Shown here piece after piece: positions 17,861-25,353 of a DNA stretch of 64,000 bases. Position numbers and translations under genes: made by a program. The notes beneath the pieces were generated by a model. The model was given only the letters and a program-made list of their open reading frames with translations. It did no database searches and had not been told where the DNA came from. Source of the stretch: Blastococcus sp. HT6-4 (lineage in GTDB: Bacteria > Actinomycetota > Actinomycetes > Mycobacteriales > Geodermatophilaceae); the NCBI RefSeq assembly GCF_039679125.1, contig NZ_CP155551.1:2232001-2296000 (forward strand), in the 5' to 3' direction. The stretch's first letter is position 1. The number at the start of each line of letters is the position of its first letter.

Positions 17861-18745
17861 TCACAGCCCATGGGCGTCGCGGACGAAGGACATGGCCGCC
17901 TCGGGGACGCCGCGCCCGTCGGGCCGCGGCCAGTGCACGGCGACCTCGCTCATGCCGCAGTCGGCCAGCCGCCCCAGGGCGTCGCGGTAGCGCTCCCGGC
18001 TCTCGAAGGGCCAGGCCACCTCCAGCCCGAGGAGCACCGAGCGGCGCAGCTCGGCCGGCGCGCGCCCTTCGACCTCCAGCGCCTCGGTCAGCCGGCGGCT
18101 CTGCCCGGCGACGGCGGCGAACCACTCGTCCGGCCCGACGTCGGCGCCGAACGGGCCGTAGGTGACCCAGGCCGAGCCGTGGCGGGCCGCCAGCCGCAGC
18201 GCGCGGGGACCGGTCGCGGCCACGGTGAACGGCAGCCTCGGCTGCTGCAGGCAGCCCGGCAGCTGGTGGGCGTCCACGGCCCGGAACCACGTCCCGTCGA
18301 TGGTCGCCACCGGCTCGCGGAGCAACCGGTCCAGCATCGCCAGCCACTCGGCGAACCGGTCCGCCCGCTCCGCCCGGCTCAGGGGCACACCGCCCAGCAC
18401 CTGCGCGTCGTGCCCCTCGGTGCCCACCCCGACCCCCAGCTCGAGCCGGCCGCCGGTGAGCTGGTCGAGGGTCATCAGCTCCTTGGCGAACGGGACGGGG
18501 TGCCGGAAGTTCGGCGAGGCGACGAGCGTCCCGAGCCGGACCCGTTCCGTGCTGACCGCCGCCGCGGCCAGCAGCGGCACGGCGCCGTACCAGGGCCCGT
18601 CCGCCAGCCGCGGCCACGTCAGGTGGTCGTAGGTCCAGACGGTCCGCACGCCCGCGCGCTCCGCGGCCCGCACGTCATCGAGGAAGGCCGTGACCGGATG
18701 CCGGTCCGGGAGCACGACGGCCGACAGGTCCAGCGTGATCGTCAC
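17861..18745 (-). CDS. LLM-class F420-dependent oxidoreductase
   Basis: The product is about 294 residues with the luciferase-like TIM-barrel fold. Characteristic segments are VWTYDHLTWPR, LGTLVASPNFRHP and LGVGVGTEGHDAQ. Proteins of this class in actinobacteria usually use coenzyme F420 or FMN to oxidise or reduce small organic substrates; the substrate here is unknown. The GTG at 18745 lies directly after GGGGAG, too close for a normal site, so the start is uncertain and the frame is open to 18772. The larE-like gene follows after 13 bases. Confidence 0.85.
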   Translation of the reverse strand: MTITLDLSAVVLPDRHPVTAFLDDVRAAERAGVRTVWTYDHLTWPRLADGPWYGAVPLLAAAAVSTERVRLGTLVASPNFRHPVPFAKELMTLDQLTGGRLELGVGVGTEGHDAQVLGGVPLSRAERADRFAEWLAMLDRLLREPVATIDGTWFRAVDAHQLPGCLQQPRLPFTVAATGPRALRLAARHGSAWVTYGPFGADVGPDEWFAAVAGQSRRLTEALEVEGRAPAELRRSVLLGLEVAWPFESRERYRDALGRLADCGMSEVAVHWPRPDGRGVPEAAMSFVRDAHGL

Positions 18746-18796
18746 CTCCCCAGTCTCGCGCACGCACGGCACCGGCCGGCCGTTCGACGTCCGAGC

Positions 18797-19311
18797 TCAG
18801 CGGCTCACGTCTCCGGGCGCCACCGGCGGCGGAGGACGAAGGCCGCCGACTCGGGACGGCGATACCGGGTGGAGACGCCCATCGACGCCGCGACGGCGGC
18901 GCACCTGCTGCTCGGAGCCGGCGTACCGGAGCTCGGCGAACGCGACCGTGCCCTCGACGGCGTACAGACCCAGGACCCGGCCGGTGAAGGACACCGCCGC
19001 CTCGGCGCTCCGGTGCCGGCCGTCGAGCCCGGTCAGCTCGACCTCCTCGCCCTCGCTGACCGCGATGAGGCGGACCGGCTCCCCGCCGAGCGCCGTGAAG
19101 ACCATGCAGCCACGGGGGTGCATCGCCATGGGGACGATGAGGAGGACGCCGACGCGATGGCGGCTCGTGGGCGCCCGCAGGCCACCGCCGGTGACCCCCT
19201 CGACGGCCACGTGCCGCGGGCGGTGGCGACGTCGCCGATGTGCGTCCACTCCACCAGGTGGGTGCTGCGGTGCACCGGGAGCCCCGGCACGTACTCGGAG
19301 CCGGAGCTCAC
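18797..19311 (-). pseudogene. decayed GH43 glycosidase remnant
   Basis: The first ~35 codons from the GTG at 19311 read SSGSEYVPGLPVHRSTHLVEW, which aligns with SSFEYAPGVPLFRSTDLVTWEQ of the intact GH43 at 22784-24298. Homology then jumps to another frame (GVTGGGLRAPTSRH against GSGGITAPTIRFHDG) and to the very end of the family (VELTGLDGRHRSAEAAVSF against VELGRIDGRYVSTEVAGGM). The catalytic middle is missing. It is therefore a paralogue that lost most of its length by deletion and frameshift. It begins with a GTGA overlap with the GH2 stop, showing that it was once the last gene of the operon. Confidence 0.8.
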
Positions 19312-21710
19312 CGGGCCTCCAGGATCACCGTCACCGGAGCGCAGCCCTCCGCGGTCGCCGTGACGGTGATCGCGCCCGCGCCCGTCGGCCGGACGACGGC
19401 GAGGGCCCGGCCGTCGAAGGTGGTGGCCACGTCGTCGAGGTAGGACTCCTCGGTCGCCGGCGTGGCGCTGCCGAAGCCGGCGAGCACCACCGGGCCCACG
19501 ACCACCACGGACACCTGGCGGTCGACGCCCAGGGCGACCGTGCCGGCGGCGTCGGTCAGGGCGAGTTCGACATACGCGAGATCGCTGTCGTCGGCCCGGA
19601 TCACCGCGCGGTCGACGCTCACGGCCAGGTGCACCGGCCCGTCAGCCGAGCGCAGCGAGCACCGGCCGGTCTCCCGCCCCCCGGTACGGGCCACGGCGGT
19701 CAGCTCTCCGGGGGCGTAGGGCACCTCGAACTCGGCGCGGAAGCGGTGGGCCTCTCCGGCCTCCGCCCTGCCCAGCGAGCGGCCGTCGAGCAGCAGCTCG
19801 ACCTCGTCCGCGTCGCTGTAGACCTCGACGGTGAGCGGGACGCCGTCGAAGCTCCAGCTGCCGACCGAGTCGGTCCACGCCCACGGCGGGGACACCGTCT
19901 CCCGGCCGGACCGTTCCGGCCGCTGGACGGCGAGGTAGGGGTCGGTGCGGAGCCCGAAGACGATCTCCCGGTAGTACGACGCCGGCCTGCGATGCCCGGT
20001 CACGTCGATGTCCCCGCACCACGCGAGCAGCCAGGGAAAGGGCCCGGAGAGCCCGCGGGCCCCCGGCTCCTCGGCGTCGGCCGTGCGCCCGATGCCGACC
20101 TCACCGAGGTAGTCCCAGCCGGTCCACGTGAAGTCACCGATCACGTGCGGGTTGTCCTGCACGAGCCGCCACAGCCGGTCGATCTCGGTCGCGAACGTCT
20201 CGCTGCCCACGATCACCCGGTTCGGGAAGGTCGCGCGATCGCTGTCGTAGCGGGCGTCCATGTAGTTCATCCCGGCGACGTCGAGCACCCCGAAGGCCTC
20301 CGCCGTCCGCCGGCCGACCAGCTCCGAGCTGCTCAGCTCCCGCATGAAGCCGGCCATGTCGGTGAGCATCGTGTTGATGCCGCCCTCGGCGGCCTCCAGG
20401 TCGGTCGCCGCCTCGCCGATCACGGCCAGCATCCCGTTGACCCCGTTGGTCACCAGCCGGGTGCCGTCGAGCGCCCGCACCGCTTCGGCCAGCCGCCGGG
20501 ACCACAGGGCACCGTGCGGGCCGGCCACCTCGGGGATCTCGTTGCCGATCGAGTACATGACCACGCTGGGGTGGTTGACGTCCTTGCGCACCATCGCGGC
20601 GACGTCGCGCTCCCACCACTCGGGAAAGTCCAGCGCGGCGTCGAACTCGGATTTGCTCTCCGTCCACATGTCGGTCAGCTCGTCCATCACCAGGACGCCG
20701 AGCCGGTCGCACGCATCGAGCATCGCCCGGCTCATCGGGTTGTGCGCGCTGCGCAGCGCGTTGAACCCGGCGGCCTGCAGCAGTTCCACCCGGCGCTCGT
20801 CCGCCCGGCCGACCGCAGCCGCACCCAGGACCCCGTTGTCGGAGTGGATGCAGGCCCCGCGCAGCAGCACCGGCTCTCCGTTGACCCGCAGGCCACGGAC
20901 AGGGTCGACGGAGAGGGTTCGGATGCCGGTGGTCACCGTCTCCTCGTCCAGCACGGCCTCCCCGTCGGCCAGGGAGACCGTCGCCGTGTACAGCGCCGGG
21001 GAGCCGGGCCCCCACAGCGCCGGGTCACGGACGACGAGCCGCTGTCGCACCACAGCCGGCTCCCCCGGCCGCACGCTCACCGGCACCCGGTCGCCGGCGA
21101 CGCCGGCGCCGTCGGCGTCGCGCAGCTCGGTGACCACCTCGACGGTGGCCAGCCGCGGCCGGTCGTTCTGCACGGTGGTGGTCACCTCGACGACCGCCAG
21201 GTCCCGGTTGCCGTCGACCGTCGTCACCCGGACGCCGTCCGGGGCGACGTGCAGCAGCGGCCCCGTGAGCAGGTGCACCGGCCGGTGGATGCCGGCGCCG
21301 GCGTACCAGCGGGAGTCGGCGTGCGTGCGGCAGACCACCCGCACCTCGTTCTCCTGGCCGTACCGGAGGTGGTCGTCCAGCGGCGCGGTGAAGCCGGTGT
21401 ACCCCGACGCCCAGTGCCCGGCGAGGCTGCCGTTCACGTAAACCATGGCCCGGCGGTAGATGCCCTCGAACTCCAGCAGCATCCGCTGACCCGCAGCGTC
21501 CGCGGGGACGTCGAACGTCTTCCGGTACTCGTACACGCCGCCCGGGAAGTAGCCCGACCCGGCGCCGTGCGCGGCGTCCCGCGGCTGGGCGAGGGTCGCG
21601 TCGTGCGGCAGAGTGACCGGCTGCCAGGGCGCGGCGGCGCCCACCATCTCGGCGAATGCGTTGGCGTGCGGCCGGACGTGCCAGCCGGTGGTGAAGGGGG
21701 TGCGGCGCAT
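19308..21710 (-). CDS. glycoside hydrolase family 2 (beta-galactosidase-like)
   Basis: The 800-residue cytoplasmic protein has the GH2 order: an N-terminal sugar-binding sandwich (GGVYEYRKTFDVP, SGYTGFTAPLDDHL), an immunoglobulin-like domain, then the barrel with LRGACIHSDNGVLGAA. The acid/base Glu is in YSIGNEIPEV and the nucleophile Glu in VIVGSETFAT. C-terminal beta domains like DUF4982 follow. Beta-galactosidase is most likely given galT and galK in the same locus, but mannosidase or glucuronidase activity is not excluded. The ATG at 21710 has GAGAGGG five bases upstream. It is separated from the preceding nucleoside-hydrolase-like gene by 200 bases in which I see no further gene or clear signal. 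Confidence 0.92.
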   Translation of the reverse strand: MRRTPFTTGWHVRPHANAFAEMVGAAAPWQPVTLPHDATLAQPRDAAHGAGSGYFPGGVYEYRKTFDVPADAAGQRMLLEFEGIYRRAMVYVNGSLAGHWASGYTGFTAPLDDHLRYGQENEVRVVCRTHADSRWYAGAGIHRPVHLLTGPLLHVAPDGVRVTTVDGNRDLAVVEVTTTVQNDRPRLATVEVVTELRDADGAGVAGDRVPVSVRPGEPAVVRQRLVVRDPALWGPGSPALYTATVSLADGEAVLDEETVTTGIRTLSVDPVRGLRVNGEPVLLRGACIHSDNGVLGAAAVGRADERRVELLQAAGFNALRSAHNPMSRAMLDACDRLGVLVMDELTDMWTESKSEFDAALDFPEWWERDVAAMVRKDVNHPSVVMYSIGNEIPEVAGPHGALWSRRLAEAVRALDGTRLVTNGVNGMLAVIGEAATDLEAAEGGINTMLTDMAGFMRELSSSELVGRRTAEAFGVLDVAGMNYMDARYDSDRATFPNRVIVGSETFATEIDRLWRLVQDNPHVIGDFTWTGWDYLGEVGIGRTADAEEPGARGLSGPFPWLLAWCGDIDVTGHRRPASYYREIVFGLRTDPYLAVQRPERSGRETVSPPWAWTDSVGSWSFDGVPLTVEVYSDADEVELLLDGRSLGRAEAGEAHRFRAEFEVPYAPGELTAVARTGGRETGRCSLRSADGPVHLAVSVDRAVIRADDSDLAYVELALTDAAGTVALGVDRQVSVVVVGPVVLAGFGSATPATEESYLDDVATTFDGRALAVVRPTGAGAITVTATAEGCAPVTVILEAR

Positions 21711-21910
21711 GGCTGCCCTCTCGAGTGGTCTGACGAGGTCAGCACGCGACGGATGGCGTCCTGGCTGGAGCGCCCCATGCTCACGCGGAACCGCAGCCTC
21801 GCCGGCGATCGGCCGTCTGCTGGATCGCCACTGTGGCCCGCGCCTCGATCCTGCGGAACCCGGGCCACCGCCGACACCCCTGTGCCAATGACCGGCACGT
21901 CCCGCCGTGG

Positions 21911-22768
21911 TCAGGTGCCGTGTCCCGCCCGGCGCTCGTGGCGGCGCAGCTTGGCGTACAGGTCGGAGACGAGCAGCCGGACGTCGACGTCGGTGTACAC
22001 GCGCCGGGACGCACCTCCGGGCGCGGACGCGGTCTCGGCCCACGCGCTGGAGGCATCGCTGAGCGCGGTCAGCAGCAATGGCGGGGTGTCCCCCAGCGGC
22101 CAGGTCTCGCCCTGCTCCACGAAGTAGGGGATCGGCAGCTCGACGTACCGCTGCCACAGCCACGCCCCCACCCGGCCGGCCCCGCCGAGGTCCTGCTCCA
22201 GTTCGGCGACGGAGTACTCGCACCGACGGTAGGTCTCCAGCGGGAACTGGGATACGGCGAGGTCGGTGCGGGCCAACACCTCCCCGGCAGCGTCGGGGTC
22301 GGTTTCCCGGTTGTACTCGAAGACGTCCGGCTCCAACGCCCCACCGATCCAGACCAGCGTCATCCGCGGCGCGATCTCCGGCGCCTGCCGCAGCGCCTGC
22401 GCGACGTTGGTGAGCGGGCCGGCGCAGACGAGCAGCAGCGGCAACGGGTCGTCCCGCCGGGCCTCGGCGACGATGAGGTCCGCCGCGGCCGAGCCGGTGT
22501 CACCGGCGTCCAGGAGCACGTCGCAGCCGGCGGCGACCTCCGGCTGGAGGCCGTCGACGAGGTCGATGAGCTCCTGTGCGAACCGAGCGCCCTTCTCCGC
22601 GGTGCCCTCGGGTGGCCCGAACACCGGGTTCAGGTGCGAACTGGTCACCGCGTCCACCCGGTTGGCGGGGCTGAGCAGGTGGTGGGCCAGGGCCACCAGC
22701 CCGTCCGGGTCGCCGGCCCAGTCGTTGTCGACGACGACGCGGCAGCGTTGGGTGATGCGCAGGGACAC
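21911..22768 (-). CDS. nucleoside-hydrolase-like protein
   Basis: The 285 residues match the inosine/uridine-preferring nucleoside hydrolase fold. The N-terminal calcium motif is VVDNDWAGDPDGL, a variant of the usual DTDxGxDDA, and LLVCAGPLTNVAQAL and WIGGALEP are typical later segments. Classical members split N-ribosides. In this glycosidase operon it may act on a riboside-like or furanosyl conjugate instead. It starts at GTG without an obvious ribosome site, 15 bases after the GH43 stop. Confidence 0.85.
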   Translation of the reverse strand: MSLRITQRCRVVVDNDWAGDPDGLVALAHHLLSPANRVDAVTSSHLNPVFGPPEGTAEKGARFAQELIDLVDGLQPEVAAGCDVLLDAGDTGSAAADLIVAEARRDDPLPLLLVCAGPLTNVAQALRQAPEIAPRMTLVWIGGALEPDVFEYNRETDPDAAGEVLARTDLAVSQFPLETYRRCEYSVAELEQDLGGAGRVGAWLWQRYVELPIPYFVEQGETWPLGDTPPLLLTALSDASSAWAETASAPGGASRRVYTDVDVRLLVSDLYAKLRRHERRAGHGT

Positions 22769-22783
22769 GTGTTCGTCCAGTGA

Positions 22784-24298
22784 TCAGGCGGTGGGGACGG
22801 CGGCCGGGTCGTCGGCGCCGGCGTAACTGAACGACCGGACGACGACCGATCCGGACGAGCACCAGATGCCGACCATCCGGCCGGTCATCCCGCCGGCCAC
22901 CTCCGTCGAGACGTACCGGCCGTCGATCCGGCCGAGCTCCACGAACCCGCCCCCGGCGTCCACGACCCCGGCCACCAGCTGGTCCGGGCCCAGCGCCGTC
23001 GAGGAGAAGTGGCCCTCCGCAGGGACGGCCCGGATCTCCAGCACGACGTCCCCGGCCGGGACGGCGGCCTCGCCCAGCAGCTGCCGGAGCGGGCCGACCT
23101 GGACCACCGCCCGCACCACGTCACCGGCGACCTGGAGGTCGAGGTGGTGGCGGGCGTCCATCCGCACCGACAGCCCGCCGACCCCGTTCCCGTCCGCCGC
23201 CACGACCGCGCGGACCCGGTAGTGCAGGTGCTCCTGCCGCCGCCCCACGAACGCGAGGTCCTCGGAGGCGAGGTCGCCGTCCCGAGCGCACAACCGCCAG
23301 CCGCCCTCGCCACGGGTGATCACCTCGCCCGGGAACCGGCGGGGCGAGACCCAGGAGACCGGCAGCTCGGCCCCGGCCAGCTCCTCGACCGCGACCGGGC
23401 CGGCGGCCGGCGTCAGCCACTCCCCCAGCCGGGGCCAGCCGGCCTCCCACACCACCTCGGCGGCGAAGGTCTCCCGGCCCAGCACGTGGAACTGCGGGCT
23501 GGCGCCGCGTGGCCGCACGCCGTGGAAGAGGATCGCCCAGGTGCCGTCCGGGCGCTGCACCAGGTCGCCGTGCCCGGTGCTCTGCACCGGCGACTCGATG
23601 CCGCGGTGGGTGAGCACCGGGTTCCACGGGCAGGGCTCGAACGGCCCGGACGGCGACGGGCCGCGGGCGATGGTGACCGCGTGTCCGCGCTCGGTGCCGC
23701 CCTCGGCGATGAGCAGGTACCAGTGGTCGCCGATCCGGTGGAGGTGCGGGCCTTCCGGGAACCGGCCGCCGGTCCCCTGCCACACGTGCCGCCGTTCCGT
23801 CAGAGCCGCGCCCGTGACCGGGTCGACGGCCTGCTGCACCAGCCCGGCCGGGCCACCGGCGCCGAAGCCGGCGTACGTGATCAGCAGCGTGCCCTCGTCG
23901 TCCCAGGCCAGGTCCGGGTCGATGCCGCGGACCTCGGCCAGCCGCACCGGCTCCGACCACTCCCCCAGCGGGTCGTCGGTGTGCACGAGGGTCTGCCACC
24001 CGCCGTCGGCGAGGTTGGTGGTGATCATCCAGAACCGGCCGTCGTGGAACCGGATGGTCGGGGCGGTGATGCCACCCGAGCCCGGCGCCCGGGATACGTC
24101 GAGCTGGGACGGTCGAACGAGCACGTGCCCGGCCTGCTCCCAGGTGACCAGGTCGGTCGAGCGGAACAGCGGCACACCGGGCGCGTACTCGAAGCTGGAG
24201 ACGACCATCCAGTAGGTATCCCCCACCCGGCAGATGCTCGGGTCCGGGTGGAAGCCGGGGACGACGGGCCGCGGGTCACCGGAGCCGGAGGGCGGCAT
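22784..24298 (-). CDS. glycoside hydrolase family 43 with C-terminal beta-sandwich
   Basis: The 504-residue protein has a five-bladed propeller: the base Asp in GFHPDPSICRVGDTYW, the central Asp in RGIDPDLAWDDEG and the acid Glu in RFPEGPHLHRI. A C-terminal concanavalin-like domain of the beta-xylosidase type begins at about residue 300. It should remove terminal xylose or arabinofuranose from oligosaccharides. There is no signal peptide. Start and stop overlap with the preceding gene (TGATG). It is the intact paralogue of the remnant at 18797-19311. Confidence 0.92.
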   Translation of the reverse strand: MPPSGSGDPRPVVPGFHPDPSICRVGDTYWMVVSSFEYAPGVPLFRSTDLVTWEQAGHVLVRPSQLDVSRAPGSGGITAPTIRFHDGRFWMITTNLADGGWQTLVHTDDPLGEWSEPVRLAEVRGIDPDLAWDDEGTLLITYAGFGAGGPAGLVQQAVDPVTGAALTERRHVWQGTGGRFPEGPHLHRIGDHWYLLIAEGGTERGHAVTIARGPSPSGPFEPCPWNPVLTHRGIESPVQSTGHGDLVQRPDGTWAILFHGVRPRGASPQFHVLGRETFAAEVVWEAGWPRLGEWLTPAAGPVAVEELAGAELPVSWVSPRRFPGEVITRGEGGWRLCARDGDLASEDLAFVGRRQEHLHYRVRAVVAADGNGVGGLSVRMDARHHLDLQVAGDVVRAVVQVGPLRQLLGEAAVPAGDVVLEIRAVPAEGHFSSTALGPDQLVAGVVDAGGGFVELGRIDGRYVSTEVAGGMTGRMVGIWCSSGSVVVRSFSYAGADDPAAVPTA

Positions 24299-25353
24299 CA
24301 GTCGTGGTCCTCGATCCGCCACTCGTCGTGCCAGTCGAGCACCGGCATCCCGCCGTCGAACCGGACGGGCAGCCACACGTAGTCGGCCACCGACGTATCC
24401 GCCGTGGCGAACTCGGCCGACAGCTCCGGATCCGGCTCTCCCCCGCCGCCGAACACGCGCGCCATGTCGTCGTGCACCGCCCGGGACACCTCCGGCGGCG
24501 TCGAGGGCAGCCACCGGTCCGCGAGGGCGATGTAGAGGTCGCGCTTGCCCGGGTGCCGGAACACCGAGGTGACCTGGGAGCCGAACGACGTGCCGGTCGG
24601 GTCGCCGGGGTGCGGATCGCCGAACACGGTCCACGGGCCGTGGTAGGTCTCGGCGGTGGCCACCTGGGAGCGGTTGGGGAAGTACCACGACGTCCCCGAG
24701 GTGAACAGGTAGTGCCTGGCACCCCGGCGGAAGTAGGCGGGCGCCTCGCGCACCGCCGGCGGGTGCGGGCGCGGGAAGCGCGTCGAGTAGTGGCCGGTGA
24801 CGTCGGTGTAGTCGTCGGTCAGGTCGGCGCAGATGAGCTCGCCGTGCACCCGCTCGAAGTAGTAGTACGCCTTGCCGTCGTCGGGGTGGACGACGAGGTC
24901 GAAGTCACCGGCGTTCATCCCCAGCGGGCGCATGCCGGTGCGGACGATCTCGTACGGGCCGAGGATCGAGTCGGCGACGAGCACCGTGCTCTCCTGCGTG
25001 TGCCCCTCCCCCATGATCTTCAGCCAGCACACGTACTTCCGGGTGCACTCGTTGTAGAGGATGTGCGGCCGGTCGACGTTCTCGGCCGGGTGCAACGGGG
25101 AGTCGGGGTCGTCCGGCGCGGGCGGGATGATCAGCCCCCGGTCCTCCCAGTCGTAGAGGTCCGTCGAGGAGTAGCACCGGATGCCCCAGTGCCAGATGCC
25201 GCTGCCGGGCGTGGAGCGTTCCTTGTTCTCCCCGTACCAGTAGAACGTCCCGTCCACGTGCAGGATCGAGCCGCCGTGGGCCTGGATGCGATTGCCGTTC
25301 GTGTCCAGCCAGACCTGTCCCGGCCGGATCGACGAGTGCGTCGGCCCGGTCAC
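24298..25353 (-). CDS. GH43-fold hydrolase resembling exo-beta-1,3-galactanases
   Basis: The 351-residue protein begins with IQAHGGSILHVDGTFYWYGENKE and continues with YSSTDLYDWEDRGLII, segments characteristic of the GH43 subfamily that includes exo-beta-1,3-galactanases. VDRPHILYNECTRKYVCW and DFDLVVHPDDGKAYYYFE are further propeller blades. Subfamily assignment is from memory of the motif, so the specificity is tentative; arabinogalactan side chains or galactosides fit the galT/galK context. There is a GTGA overlap with the GH78 stop upstream and a TGATG overlap with the next GH43. Confidence 0.82.
   Translation of the reverse strand: MTGPTHSSIRPGQVWLDTNGNRIQAHGGSILHVDGTFYWYGENKERSTPGSGIWHWGIRCYSSTDLYDWEDRGLIIPPAPDDPDSPLHPAENVDRPHILYNECTRKYVCWLKIMGEGHTQESTVLVADSILGPYEIVRTGMRPLGMNAGDFDLVVHPDDGKAYYYFERVHGELICADLTDDYTDVTGHYSTRFPRPHPPAVREAPAYFRRGARHYLFTSGTSWYFPNRSQVATAETYHGPWTVFGDPHPGDPTGTSFGSQVTSVFRHPGKRDLYIALADRWLPSTPPEVSRAVHDDMARVFGGGGEPDPELSAEFATADTSVADYVWLPVRFDGGMPVLDWHDEWRIEDHD

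Noticed and set aside
21711..21910. Possible small gene in the gap between the nucleoside-hydrolase-like and GH2 genes
   Set aside because: Short frames there show no family resemblance and no ribosome site; I see only an intercistronic spacer.
18690..22127. Long plus-strand frame opposite the GH2 and LLM genes
   Set aside because: Same cause; the translation is low-complexity Arg/His/Val and the opposite strand encodes complete GH2 catalytic motifs.
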